Part shown: one piece after another, positions 41,732-51,659 of the stretch | How positions within the stretch are numbered: position 1 is the stretch's first letter | How the letters are laid out: each line of letters opens with the position of its first letter | Origin: Nannochloris sp. 'desiccata' | Taxonomy: Eukaryota > Chlorophyta > Trebouxiophyceae > Chlorellales > Chlorellaceae | DNA: 64,000 nucleotides | Direction: 5' to 3' | Assembly (NCBI GenBank): GCA_019044685.2 | Contig: JAGTXX020000006.1 | Span: 992,001-1,056,000, forward strand | Translations under genes and position numbers: made by a program | Notes under the pieces: model-generated | The model's input: only the letters and a program-made list of their open reading frames with translations | Database searches by the model: none | Told to the model about the DNA's origin: nothing

Positions 41732-43216
41732 CTAAACAAAATGAGGTTCAGATCCGCTGCGCCGCCCATGGGAAGCATTTCCATTTGCATCATGATTATT
41801 ACTCGCAGAGGGCGGCAATAACGGCATAGCAGTCGCCTTAATACCATGTGCCTTCATACAATTCAATTTCGTCGTATTATTTGTCAACAGCTGCACAGAA
41901 CCTACTTTTAAATCCTTCAAAATATGAGCAGCAACGCCATAATCCCTCGCATCAACAGGGAATGAAGAATCTTCTAGTGCTCCTGGTGTTACACAGACTT
42001 CTGCTGCCGCTCCTGCTGCAGTATACGCCTTTAACTCATCTGCAAGACCTAATCCGCGCCCCTGCTGTCCTCGTAAATATACCAAAACGCCGTTTCCAGC
42101 TTTAGCAATCTGCTCCAAAGCAGCGTCTAATTGAGACCCGCTGTCGCACCGTTCACTGCCAAAGATATCCCCAAGCATACTTTCACTATGTACCCTTGCC
42201 AATACGGTATCCCTATCGACATTTCCTACGACCAAAGCAATATGTTCTGTTCCATCCAATAAAGAGCGATAGGCATAGGCCGTGAATCTTCCATATCGTG
42301 TTGGCAATTCCCCACTCGCAACTCGTTGAATCAGTGGTTCATGTTTTAAACGATATCTCACAAGATCTGCAATTGTGATACACTTTAAACCGTACCGAGC
42401 AGCAAATTCAAGTAGTTCTGGGGTACGAGCCATGGTTCCATCTTTATTTACGATTTCACATAAAACGCCTGCAGGAGCCCGGCCAGCTAATCGAGACAAA
42501 TCTACAGCAGCTTCCGTGTGTCCAGGGCGCCTCAGTACTCCTCCAGGACGGTATCGTAATGGGAAGATATGGCCGGGCCGTTTAAAGTCTTCTGGAGTAG
42601 AAGAAGGGGAAGCTAAAGCCGAAAGCGTGGCCGATCGATCAGATGCTGAAATACCAGTTGTCGTGCCTTCCCGTAAATCTACAGTGACGGTAAAGGCAGT
42701 TGACATGGCTTCTTCATTATCAGCAGGTGGAATCATCAGGGGGATTCTTAAGCGATCCAAGTCAGCGCCTTCCATGCCGATGCAAATAACACCACTGGTG
42801 TGTTCAACCATAAAGGCCATTGCCTCTGGAGTGACGAGATCGGCAGCAAGGATTAGATCTCCTTCATTTTCGCGGTCTTCATCATCAAGGACAACGACTG
42901 TTTCGCCACGAGCGATAGCTGCCAAGGCATCTGCAATGGAGTCGAAGCCGGCAGCAGGGGTGTCGAGGTCTCGGCCAGCATGAATGGCAGCCACAAATGC
43001 TGGGGGTGGAGTAGGCAATTCTGTGGTGGTTTGATGTGCTTCTGCTCTAAGAGAATTGCCGCGAGAGGTAGAACGCAGGACTGCAGGAGGTATGATGGTT
43101 CGATTGACCACTGGGATGCGCACCCCGTGACTAAGGGGGTGTGAAGATATCGAAAAAAGGCTAGAAGGTGTTGCAGAGAATTGCTGATCCACTCCAGATA
43201 TGAAACGGGCCGGCAT
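41732..43216 (-). CDS. RIBA: RibBA-type riboflavin protein: DHBP synthase with degenerate GTP cyclohydrolase II
   Basis: A single exon encodes 494 aa. Residues 1-80 are a plastid transit-like leader. The DHBP synthase domain (about 90-295) is intact: DDEDRENEGD at 111-120, TTGISASDR at 186-194, RPGHIFPLR and GHTEAAVDL. It converts ribulose 5-phosphate to dihydroxybutanone phosphate. The GTP cyclohydrolase II domain (about 303-465) keeps LPTRYGRF, LARVHSE, RDYG and LLTNN. However, the zinc site that is CxxxxxxxxxxCxC elsewhere here has Ser346, Cys357 and Ser359, and the GHEGRGIGL loop is GQQGRGLGL. This recalls Arabidopsis RIBA2, which lost GCHII activity. A complete RIBA should then exist elsewhere in the genome. 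TTACA is 77 nt past the stop. Confidence 0.92.
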   Translation of the reverse strand: MPARFISGVDQQFSATPSSLFSISSHPLSHGVRIPVVNRTIIPPAVLRSTSRGNSLRAEAHQTTTELPTPPPAFVAAIHAGRDLDTPAAGFDSIADALAAIARGETVVVLDDEDRENEGDLILAADLVTPEAMAFMVEHTSGVICIGMEGADLDRLRIPLMIPPADNEEAMSTAFTVTVDLREGTTTGISASDRSATLSALASPSSTPEDFKRPGHIFPLRYRPGGVLRRPGHTEAAVDLSRLAGRAPAGVLCEIVNKDGTMARTPELLEFAARYGLKCITIADLVRYRLKHEPLIQRVASGELPTRYGRFTAYAYRSLLDGTEHIALVVGNVDRDTVLARVHSESMLGDIFGSERCDSGSQLDAALEQIAKAGNGVLVYLRGQQGRGLGLADELKAYTAAGAAAEVCVTPGALEDSSFPVDARDYGVAAHILKDLKVGSVQLLTNNTTKLNCMKAHGIKATAMPLLPPSASNNHDANGNASHGRRSGSEPHFV

Positions 43217-43604
43217 TGTTGTTTTTAGTCTCCACAGCTATATTTAAAAAGGATGCTCCTGCGATTTGTAAATTTATAAAATTTTATGTCTTAATTAATG
43301 AACACGCCTTATGCTATATATTCAGGCAAAGTAATTAGAGGTTTATTTAAACAGTTTCGGACGGTGACGTGAGCCTAGATTAACAATCTTGAACCGAGAT
43401 TGGCTGCTGCGAACAGCAAAACTCAGCACACCGGCGGCTGTCTTATAGAGGTCTCTTCAGCTCACATCGACCCGTATTCTACAATTTTTACAGGTCAATT
43501 ATTTGATCAGCAACGTGCAAAGGACATAGAAGACGCTCCTGGAATCGGTTTTTCACCATCAAAGCAACTTTTTATTTTTTGAATAAGTCAGCAGCAAAGA
43601 TATT
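43217..43604. promoter_or_regulatory. Divergent intergenic region, RIBA / eIF3h
   Basis: These 388 nt hold both promoters. TGATCA lies at 43504-43509, 96 nt before the eIF3h ATG. A 60-codon open frame at 43400-43582 sits in the presumed eIF3h 5' region and has no recognisable content. Confidence 0.4.
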
Positions 43605-44771
43605 ATGGCCAGTGGAGGACCTGTTAGCTTTGCCAATGTGGCGCAGAAAGATCAGCGCAAGCTGCCTTTGCGATCTGTGCAGCTGGAGGGCCAAGTTCTT
43701 TTGAAAATTGCACAGCACTGTGCTTCTGCTTCGTCAACCAATGTCTTAAGCGGGCAGCTTTTAGGCTTGGATGTTGGTCAAACTTTAGAGGTTACTGATT
43801 CCTTCCCTGTACCCGTAAGTTTTTGTCATTTTTAGGATATTTTTGCCTGTGATTACACACATTTGAATTAGTTGGCTACCTTAAAGCTTGCTTGGTTTCC
43901 ATCTTATTCTCCTTCTCACCTTAAATTGAACCATTGTATTACACCCTACCTTCAAATATTACAGATTAATGTCGCCGAGGCCGACAGTGATAGCGCTGAT
44001 GGTGAAGGATTCCAGCTTGAAATGATGCGGTGCTTGCGTGAAATTAATGTAGACAACAATATGGTTGGCTGGTATCAATCCGCCGTCAGCGGTTCTTACC
44101 AAGTCGTAGAAATTATCGAAACCTTTATCAACTACATGGAGAACCTTGAACGGTGCATCTGCATTGTTTATGATGTCACCGCCGCGCACAGCGGAGTTCC
44201 TGGGGTGAAGGCTATCCGCCTCGCAGACTCCTTTGTTGAAGCATACCGCGAGGGCGCCTTAACTATTGAAAAGATTCGCGCCAAGGGTCTCTCTTGGAGG
44301 GATGTTTTTGTGGAGATTCCCATAACTATTCACAACTCACCGTTGGCTGTAGCATTGATGGCTGAAATTGAAGGGCCTACTGCCTGCACTCAGCTTGATT
44401 TCGATAGATTGGGTCTTGGAGTGACACCCGTCCTTGAGAAGAATGTTGAATTCTTGAATGATTGCCTTGATGACTTGGTTGACGTACAGGGGAAGCTCAG
44501 TATGTATCATAATCAGTTGAGAAGGTATCAACAGTCGGTGGCACAGTGGAAACTTGCTAGGAGACAAGAAAACCAGGCTAGAAGAGCAGCAGGTGAAGAA
44601 CCGTTAACAGAGGAACCTCCTGCAGATATTAAGAAGCCAGCAGAGCCCAGTCAACTTGAAAATTTGCTCTTATCCAACCAGATGAATTCATATACATCGC
44701 ATATTAATGCTTCTGCTGCTCAGGCTGTGGAGAAATTAGTGTTGACCCAGAAATTGCAGCAAGCTTTATAA
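43605..44771 (+). CDS. EIF3H: Translation initiation factor eIF3 subunit h
   Basis: Exons 43605-43814 and 43965-44771 encode 338 aa, the normal length for eIF3h. The MPN domain starts VQLEGQVLLKIAQHC, then LSGQLLGLDVGQTLEVTDSFPVP and, in exon 2, EMMRCLREINVDNNMVGWYQS. The ExnHxHx10D zinc motif of active JAMM proteases is absent, as expected of this structural subunit. The C-terminal helical part has EKNVEFLNDCLDDLVDVQGKLSMYHNQLRRYQQ. eIF3h supports re-initiation on uORF-containing mRNAs in plants. The next gene begins 316 nt downstream, and TGTAA lies at 44814-44818. Confidence 0.94.
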
Positions 44772-45087
44772 ATTTGCCCTTAGTAGACTGTATTTGTTGT
44801 ATAGCACCAAAGATGTAAGGAATCTAGCAAAGGAGCAGTTTTTGTCAGGCAATATTGACAGACGTCATCTGGGACGACCTTTCTAAAGCTTTCAGTAAAA
44901 GCCATCAGCAACAAAGCTAAATCTCTCTCTTCCCCCCACGACGCCAAGCACTATTTTCTTTCTAATCATATTTCACTGCACTCTAGCTGGTGGCCAAGCA
45001 GGCGAGCTGTTACGGAAGTGATCTGCTTTTTAAAACAAATAGATTTAAGCCTATCCTACAAAAACATAACACATTACTTCAGCTACG
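44772..45087. other. Intergenic region, eIF3h 3' / SNX1 promoter
   Basis: These 316 nt include the eIF3h TGTAA and a pyrimidine-rich stretch before the SNX1 ATG. An open frame from 44990 runs across the SNX1 start in another frame and is not a gene. Confidence 0.35.
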
Positions 45088-46639
45088 ATGGAAGAAAACG
45101 GATCACATCCTCTTGATCATCACGTCGAGGAAGAGGTCCCTTTGGATGCCCCTCCACCTTATGAATCACTTGTTTTCGACAAGTCGGAAATGAAGTCACC
45201 ATCCGTGCGTTTTGTGTTTAAAAACCCTCAGCCCCCTATAGTAGCTTAAACACACGCTTCAAACTATCTTCTCACCCACTTTATTTAATTCCCTGTAGGA
45301 TTCTGTTATTTTTAGAGATTCTCCACTACCGGCCAACGAAGCCCCTCGCCCTCGCACACTTGCAACAGCACCACCAGTCCCTCCCTCAGCTTTTGAAATC
45401 GCAGTTATTGATCCTGTCAAGCAAGGAGAAGGTGTTGGAGCATACGTATCCTACAAAGTAGTCAGCACTGTTGACTTTGACGGCTATCGAGCTGATCAAC
45501 ATGAAGTCATTCGCCGCTTTCGAGATTTCACTTGGTTGAAAAATCGATTACGAAGTCAATATCGAGGCGCTATCTTGCCAGCTCTACCTGAAAAGAATGT
45601 TGTAGAGAAGTACAAAATGGGCGGTGACTTTATCGAGCAGCGTAGGGCAGCTTTGGAAATCTTTCTACGAAGAGTTGCTGCTCATCCTCTTCTTTACGCA
45701 AGCCCCGATTTGAGGCTCTTTTTACAGTCAGATGAGACTGAATTTGCCATTGAATCATCACGGATGTCTGCAGAAGCAGGTGATGCTGCTCCTGCAGCTA
45801 CTTCTGGAGCTGCCAGCGCTGCGAGAAAGACTCTCAATGGAGCTGCACGCCTATTCAAATCAATTAGCCAATCCGCTGCAGGGCTGACCCATGTGGGAGG
45901 TAGTGGAAGCAGCACATCAGCGCACAAGAACACATACCCACGTGAAGAGGAAGAAAGTGTTGAATATTTAAAGGCGCGCGCATATTTCTCCGAGCTTGAA
46001 AACCATCTGGCATTGGTGCACAAACAAGCCGAGCGGCTTGTCCGTCATCACGGCGCTTTAGCTGGAGCTCTCTCTGAATTCTCTGGTGCGATGGCTGCCT
46101 TAGGCCGTCATCAAGAGGAAGAAGTTGGTCGCCAAGCTGGCACACCGGTCGTACGCTCTTTCGCTGCATTAAGTGATCGTGCAGCAGCGGTGGCGGAGGT
46201 CAGCAAACGATCTTCTGAAGAGCTAGCAGCCTCGTTTGAAGCCCCAATGAAGGAGTTTATGCGATCTGTTCGTGCTGCAAAGAAGTCTATGTCGGACCGT
46301 TCAGACGCGCTGGCAGCTCGACAGGCAGCGAGGGCTGATGTCGATGCAAAGCGAGCTCGACTTACCAGACTAAGAGCAACCCCCGGGCTGGCAGAGGAGA
46401 GGGTTGTGGAAGCTGAGCGAGACTTACAAACAGCCATGGCGAAAGCTAATGATGCAACTCAAGCGTATTCTGACATTGTCCAACGAATGGATTCGGATAT
46501 AACCAGGTTCCAGCAAGAAAGAGTGGAAGAAATGGGTCATGTTCTGGCATTATTCTCTCAAGTGGAGGCAAAGGCGGCTGCAGATGCGGCAAAATTATGG
46601 AGAACTATTGGACCTAGTGAAGAAAGTGCTGCCGCGTAG
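45088..46639 (+). CDS. SNX1: Sorting nexin 1-like PX-BAR protein
   Basis: Exons 45088-45204 and 45299-46639 encode 485 aa. The PX domain spans about 60-175, with VSYKVVS, RRFRDFTWLKNRL (the Arg-Arg-Phe PI3P-contact motif), ILPALPEK, and RRAALEIFLRRVAAHPLL. A BAR-type coiled coil follows from about 225 to the end, rich in Ala, Glu and Arg, ending VEAKAAADAAKLWRTIG. Plant SNX1 works with retromer on endosomes in vacuolar sorting receptor recycling. The Ala-rich linker at 185-210 is not conserved elsewhere. SNX1 and SNX2 cannot be told apart with certainty by eye; length fits SNX1. Confidence 0.88.
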
Positions 46640-46870
46640 TAGTTTTTATCGTATGTTGGAGGTTTGAGAATAGTAATGAAGGCATAGGCTCCATTTTGGT
46701 ATTAGAAAAACAAAATCAATTTTCTGCTTTTTTTATTTTTGTTGGTTGCCGTTGCATATGTCGCTTGTCCTTCAATCTATCTATCTTACCCTGTACCCTC
46801 ATTGTTTATGTACATGTACATTACAAGAAAAAAAATCTAGAGCTTGTCAATTGGGAACTACGTTCATATT

Positions 46871-47737
46871 CTATTCGGCATCAGAGTCGGTCGGAGCAGC
46901 ATAAGGATCTAACTGGCGCCGTCCTCCAGCGGCGCCTCGAACTGCCCGTGCCGCTGTATTAGCCACTCCGGCAGCACCTAAAACCATTCTCAACCTCTTT
47001 ACAGCTTTAGTAGCCGCTGTTGCTGTCTCGTGGAACGACTTTTGGGTGTCCAGATTGGATCTCTCTAATAACGCACCCTGGACTTTTTCTTTAGTCCCTG
47101 GGATTGCTTTCTTTATTGTTGGCACTGCATACCCAGTCACAGCTGTCGTCGCCAGATTCCAACCCGATTTAACACCCTGTTCCGCACCCAGGATAGCACG
47201 TGCAGAAGCACGCACACCTTCAGTAATGTCTGTCCCAAGTGCAGTGACTTCTTGCACCGCATCAGCTACTTCAAGCCCAGATAACCGAAGGGAAGCAGCG
47301 GTGTCAGGAAGTTCTTCTTTCATAGCGTAGAGCAAAGCCTCTGCAGCTTGAGCACTGCGTCTGAATGAGAGTAAGGTAGGGATTGCAGCTAGGACTAGGG
47401 CGGAAAGGGCTACTGCTGCTATAGAGACTGCAATGCTGAGGAGAGCTCTTGCTGGGTCGGCGTGGAATGCTTGAACAAGAGACGACCAGATATTTGTCGT
47501 AGCAATCGGTGCAGCTGCCGCAGCTCGGGTGGTGATATTGAAATTGCTGTTATTTCTGCTAAAATATGGTCGAGGCATGCGTTTAAGTAATGGTAATGAA
47601 GGTCTTTTATAGGTGTCTGAAAGTGTTACCGTCACTGGTCGGTGGACACTTGTTGCGCAACAATATGACCTGGGTGTGGTGAAGCTTAGCCGTGCCTGCA
47701 TAGCAATCCTGCTGCTTCTATGCATTTGTAATGCCAT
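46871..47737 (-). CDS. Plastid membrane protein of unknown function
   Basis: One exon, 288 aa. The first 70 residues (Arg, Ser, Thr, Tyr, His) resemble a chloroplast transit peptide. One or two hydrophobic segments follow at about 95-125 (ARALLSIAVSIAAVALSALVLAA). Then comes a conserved-looking helical block, MKEELPDTAASLRLSGLEVADAVQEVTALGTDI, and a basic and Ala-rich end. The ELPDT..SLRLSGLE pattern recalls unnamed plastid transmembrane proteins of land plants and algae, and their function is not known to me. TTACA lies 46 nt past the stop. Confidence 0.72.
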   Translation of the reverse strand: MALQMHRSSRIAMQARLSFTTPRSYCCATSVHRPVTVTLSDTYKRPSLPLLKRMPRPYFSRNNSNFNITTRAAAAAPIATTNIWSSLVQAFHADPARALLSIAVSIAAVALSALVLAAIPTLLSFRRSAQAAEALLYAMKEELPDTAASLRLSGLEVADAVQEVTALGTDITEGVRASARAILGAEQGVKSGWNLATTAVTGYAVPTIKKAIPGTKEKVQGALLERSNLDTQKSFHETATAATKAVKRLRMVLGAAGVANTAARAVRGAAGGRRQLDPYAAPTDSDAE

Positions 47738-47822
47738 GTTGCGATTGTAGCGTAGAGCGACTGGCTCTGTAATGGGATACTTTTATTGTTTTTTTCTGGC
47801 TTGGGGGTAAGATCACAACAAG

Positions 47823-48194
47823 TTAATTGCAGAGGAAATGACAAATGCAGGCCAAGGCGTTCGATAGTGAAGAATCTCTTGGTATTGGAAAACTATAATT
47901 CTGTGTGAATCGAGAATCAACAGGCTTTAATGGGTGTAGGGATGTGTTTATTCCGGGGACTGTAAAAAATGATCGAATTAAAGCGCTCGGTGCTTCTTCT
48001 TTGCTTACAGTGGTAACATTTGTTTCTAAACGTAGAATATGAGTAATTGGATAGTATACTAGCCTTTTAAATGCTATAGAGCCTGCTAAATACAATTTAT
48101 GAAAGAATTTCGAAATTAAATTACTCTGACTCGTCCAAAGCTGAACAATCACGCAACCCTGCTCGGTAATCAAGATCTTAAAAACCCCAGGCAT
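47823..48194 (-). CDS. Possible small orphan gene, 123 aa
   Basis: An uninterrupted frame from the ATG at 48194 encodes 123 aa starting MPGVFKILITEQGCVIVQLW. I recognise no domain. It has a hydrophobic first helix and several aromatic residues, but no clear signal or anchor. It fills the gap between the plastid membrane protein (start 47737) and ISY1 (start 48397 on the other strand), which is wider than usual here. It may be real, or a 5' region of a spliced gene, or chance. Confidence 0.25.
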   Translation of the reverse strand: MPGVFKILITEQGCVIVQLWTSQSNLISKFFHKLYLAGSIAFKRLVYYPITHILRLETNVTTVSKEEAPSALIRSFFTVPGINTSLHPLKPVDSRFTQNYSFPIPRDSSLSNALACICHFLCN

Positions 48195-48396
48195 TACGTT
48201 TCATAGGTCAGTATCTTCATCAAACGATGTTTAACAGCACTGAGTAGCCATCTTTCAATGACCCACCGTCAGTCGCTACCGCACCCTTTTATTTAATTGA
48301 TGAAGCATTCATCTAACCCCCCCTCTCTTCCCCCGTTTTCATGTCGCAGTCACTCATATTAGCTCTAGAATTCAATTTAATTGAATTCAAAACAAA

Positions 48397-49224
48397 ATGG
48401 CGCGTAATGAAGAAAAAGCGCAGTCCATGCTGAATCGCTATCTTGCCGGTCAGACAGACGATCCAGACAAAGGCCGAAAACAGCGTCGACCCTACCTGGC
48501 CACCGAATGCCACGATCTTAACGAAGCTGACAAATGGAGACAGCAAATTCTAAGAGAAATTGGACGCAAAGTACTAGAGATCCAAAATGCTGGACTGGGC
48601 GAGCACCGCATTCGTGATTTAAATGACGAAATTAATAAACTAATGCGTGAGAAATCACACTGGGAACGACGAATAGTAGAACTTGGTGGACCAGATTACG
48701 CACGATCTGCACCAAAGGTGACTGATAGCCAAGGAAAAGTAGTAGCTGAAGCTTCTGGTCGAGGAGCAGGGTATCGATATTTTGGTGCTGCTAAGAATTT
48801 GCCTGGTGTGAAGGAATTGTTTGAAAGACACGAGCCATCACAGAACCGTGCACGTCGTACACGGGCTGAGTTGCATAGGCATATAGATGGAGATTACTAC
48901 GGTTTTAGAGATGAGGATGATGGAGTATTAATAGAAGTAGAGGCGGCAGCGGAAGCCGAGATGCGAGCAGAGGCATTAAGAGAATGGGAAGCCCAAGCAC
49001 CGGAAAGAGAACGTGAAGCAGAGAAAGTGGCATTGGCAGTAGCGAATGGGGGTGCAGATGCTGCAGTTGGGGAGAGATTTGTGGCATTTGTTCCGCTACC
49101 AGAGATCAAAGATATTGAAGCGAGGGTCCTAGAAAGTAAAAAAGCGGCGTTATTGAGTAAATATGCGAGTGAAGGGTTGCAACGGGAGCAAGGGGAAGCA
49201 CGTGCGTTGTTAAATAGGCATTAA
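48397..49224 (+). CDS. ISY1: ISY1-like splicing factor
   Basis: A single exon encodes 275 aa. The start MARNEEKAQSMLNRYLA is the invariant ISY1 N-terminus, followed by RRPYLATECHDLNEADKWRQQILREIGRKV and LGEHRIRDLNDEINKLMREKSHWERRI. YFGAAKNLPGVKELFE ends the conserved half. The C-terminal part is charged and helical. ISY1 is a component of the Prp19-associated NineTeen complex in catalytic spliceosomes. The next plus-strand gene encodes the U5-40K protein, also spliceosomal; a functional reason for the neighbourhood is not shown. TGTAA lies 12 nt after the stop (49236-49240). Confidence 0.95.
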   Translation: MARNEEKAQSMLNRYLAGQTDDPDKGRKQRRPYLATECHDLNEADKWRQQILREIGRKVLEIQNAGLGEHRIRDLNDEINKLMREKSHWERRIVELGGPDYARSAPKVTDSQGKVVAEASGRGAGYRYFGAAKNLPGVKELFERHEPSQNRARRTRAELHRHIDGDYYGFRDEDDGVLIEVEAAAEAEMRAEALREWEAQAPEREREAEKVALAVANGGADAAVGERFVAFVPLPEIKDIEARVLESKKAALLSKYASEGLQREQGEARALLNRH

Positions 49225-49477
49225 ATAAGTACTTATGTAAAAGGAAGAAGCTCATTTTGTGAGATAAACGAAAAAGAAGAATGTCTGCCGTCGTCGGCAA
49301 AGAGAAATGGAGGCATTTTTTTGTTTTATTGAAAGGAAGGGCACAGAGGCGTCATAATTACTTAAGTGATAGTATTGAAAACATTCGTGATTGATCAATA
49401 CATGAACACAGAAGCCAATTATTTGGAAGGTTGCTTGCAGAACTTGTTTATTGATTTTTAATTTAAACTAAAGACTA

Positions 49478-50626
49478 ATGCCTCCCAAAAGACGTGGTAA
49501 TAGTGCCGATGATGGGGCTTTGGTTGAAGTCAAGAGGCAAAGGATGGAGGGAGCAGTTGTGCCTTCCACTGGCAAGCCTGCGATGCAGGTAAAATTTGCT
49601 ATCAATCATTTGATCAATTTTAGATTATTTTCATTTATCAACAAGCACTTTAGACAACAATTTTTAACAGTGTATCCAAATCTTTTACAGGGTCCTAAGC
49701 GAACATCAGCATTGATGGCCCCCAACATGCTTCTTACAGGCCATTCTGATCAAATTTTCACCGTGCGTTTCAATCCCTCTGGTGACGTCTTTGCCTCTGG
49801 CTCCCACGACAAGAACATTTTCCTATGGCGCACCTATGGAGAATGTGAAAACTACATGGTACTGAATGGCCATAAAAACGCAGTCCTAGAAACCCATTGG
49901 CTCGCAGATGGCGAGACTCTAGTTAGTTGTTCTGCTGACAAAACGGTCAGAGCATGGGATGCACTCACCGGAGAAGAAACAGGGAAGTTATCTGAACACA
50001 AGGCCATTGTAAATAGCTGTTACCCTTTACTCCGTGGCTCCCCTCTTGTTGTTACTGGATCTGATGACTGTACTGTACGATTGTGGGATATGCGATCTCG
50101 TCGATCTGTCCGAGAATTTTCAGAAAAATTTCCCGTGACGTCGGTGGCCTTTTCCACAGCGGGGGATCAGATTTTTACTGGTGGGGTTGAAAATGTGATT
50201 CGTGCGTGGGATTTACGTAGAGATGAAGCGACATTCACTATGAAAGGGCATAGTGATACGATTACAGGCATGAAATTAAACCCAGCTGGTACTCACTTAC
50301 TAACAAATTCAATGGATAATACGCTCCGTAGTTGGGATGTGCGACCATATGCGCCAGAAGAACGCTGTGTACGTGTATTTACTGGGCATCAACATGGATT
50401 TGAAAAGAATCTGTTACGCTGCGATTGGTCTCCTGATGGGTCTATGGTGGCAGCCGGTAGTAGTGATCGAATGACATATTTATGGGATGCTTTAACTTGT
50501 GAGATAAAATATGCACTACCAGGGCATAAGGGGAGTGTGAATGAGGTAGTGTTCCATCCCAAGGAGCCTATTATAGCATCAGGGTCGAGTGATAAGACTA
50601 TTTTCCTGGGGGAGCTTGTTGAGTAG
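49478..50626 (+). CDS. SNRNP40: U5 snRNP 40 kDa WD40 protein
   Basis: Exons 49478-49588 and 49691-50626 encode 348 aa. The intron (GTAAAA...TTTTACAG) is 102 nt, a multiple of three, with no in-frame stop, so a frame-only reading gives a false 382-aa protein. The spliced junction reads GKPAMQ then GPKRTSALMAPNMLLTGH, which suits the family. Seven WD40 blades follow: SGSHDKNIFLW, SCSADKTVRAWD, TGSDDCTVRLWD, TGGVENVIRAWD, TNSMDNTLRSWD, AGSSDRMTYLWD and SGSSDKTIFLGE. The ending ...IIASGSSDKTIFLGE is the U5-40K hallmark. It binds Prp8 in the U5 and tri-snRNP. A TGATCA is 81 nt upstream of the ATG. Confidence 0.95.
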   Translation: MPPKRRGNSADDGALVEVKRQRMEGAVVPSTGKPAMQVKFAINHLINFRLFSFINKHFRQQFLTVYPNLLQGPKRTSALMAPNMLLTGHSDQIFTVRFNPSGDVFASGSHDKNIFLWRTYGECENYMVLNGHKNAVLETHWLADGETLVSCSADKTVRAWDALTGEETGKLSEHKAIVNSCYPLLRGSPLVVTGSDDCTVRLWDMRSRRSVREFSEKFPVTSVAFSTAGDQIFTGGVENVIRAWDLRRDEATFTMKGHSDTITGMKLNPAGTHLLTNSMDNTLRSWDVRPYAPEERCVRVFTGHQHGFEKNLLRCDWSPDGSMVAAGSSDRMTYLWDALTCEIKYALPGHKGSVNEVVFHPKEPIIASGSSDKTIFLGELVE

Positions 50627-50843
50627 AAGACCAACAACAAAGCGGTTTTTTTTTTTCCCAGCCGAAGGAACTTAAAACAAGACTTGTAAGTATCATAGTA
50701 AAAGAGTTGTAATGCTGTATTTAAATTTCAATTTGAATAGTGGTACAGAAAGAACAGAACGACAGAATGTACAAAGGCAAGCAAATAGTAAAGAAAGAAA
50801 TCAAAAAGAAGGAAAGAAGATCACTTTTTTCTTCGATTTCATC

Positions 50844-51659
50844 TCAATGGGCGTGCAATGGTTGCTCCTCTATTTCTAATGCATGCCCCCCATCACCACT
50901 GACATATAGCTCTTGGTTTCTAGTCTGCGCTGACGGTGCATGGTGGAACACTACCGCTACAGCATACAGCACTATACAAAGACCAATAAATGCTGGCAAG
51001 CGCATCACTACAGCTGTCACACCCGGTTTTGCAAGTAACTGAACAAAGGTCGTCTTTTCTTGAACTCCGACAATCATTGTTGCCAGCCCTCCTAGAAAGG
51101 TAGAAAGCCCTAAGTACGCATGAACAGCTCCAAAAGCTTCTCTATTAGGTTGTGACCATTTAGGGACTATATAAGCTAGCAAGCCCAGTGAAAATTGCGC
51201 TAGGACCAGGCAGCAGATAAATAAACCAAACCAGCTGTGAACTGAATAAAAGTTTGGAATAGCATCTGGTCGTTTTAAAGTGTGGCTTTTAATAGCTGCT
51301 GTAATTCCAAAAGTACCAGATACGAGTGCAAGTGTATGCAATGCCACGTGCCATGCTTTGCGTGCTGATCTATCTGGTAAAGGAAGGACTGGGCGTTTAT
51401 AGGCAAGTACCGCCTCCCCCATACAGACCACGAAACTAAAGGTCATTAACAGAGGGTGCCAATTGAAGACTCCTGATGTGTCATTTGCACCCGTAGTAGA
51501 GTCGGTGACTTTAGCAGAGAATCGCAATCCTCCTAAAAGAGAAATCCAGATGAGGACGGAAATAAAGATGATAATTTGAAAAGCTCGAGCTATGTAGGTG
51601 ATGGCAACTGGTGCAGGTGGACCGATCATCTTGAAGATGGGCGATTCGTTAGGGACCAT
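50844..51659 (-). CDS. Cytochrome b561 family transmembrane protein
   Basis: One exon, 271 aa, with six hydrophobic segments (about 22-42, 68-90, 102-122, 138-162, 178-200 and 220-242). Four candidate haem-ligand histidines sit in the core: NWHPLLM and WHVALHT in helices 2 and 3, SVHSWFG and AVHAYLG in helices 4 and 5. This is the CYB561 layout, an ascorbate-dependent transmembrane electron carrier, often at the vacuole or plasma membrane and reducing monodehydroascorbate or ferric iron. No DOMON domain is attached. It is divergent from the proteasome gene. Confidence 0.88.
   Translation of the reverse strand: MVPNESPIFKMIGPPAPVAITYIARAFQIIIFISVLIWISLLGGLRFSAKVTDSTTGANDTSGVFNWHPLLMTFSFVVCMGEAVLAYKRPVLPLPDRSARKAWHVALHTLALVSGTFGITAAIKSHTLKRPDAIPNFYSVHSWFGLFICCLVLAQFSLGLLAYIVPKWSQPNREAFGAVHAYLGLSTFLGGLATMIVGVQEKTTFVQLLAKPGVTAVVMRLPAFIGLCIVLYAVAVVFHHAPSAQTRNQELYVSGDGGHALEIEEQPLHAH

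Noticed and set aside
43400..43582. 60-codon frame upstream of eIF3h
   Set aside because: The eIF3h start at 43605 is fixed by homology; this frame ends before it and shows nothing recognisable.
49589..49690. Reading U5-40K as one uninterrupted 382-aa frame
   Set aside because: The segment starts GTAAAA and ends TTTTACAG, is AT-rich and unlike the family; it is an intron without stops.
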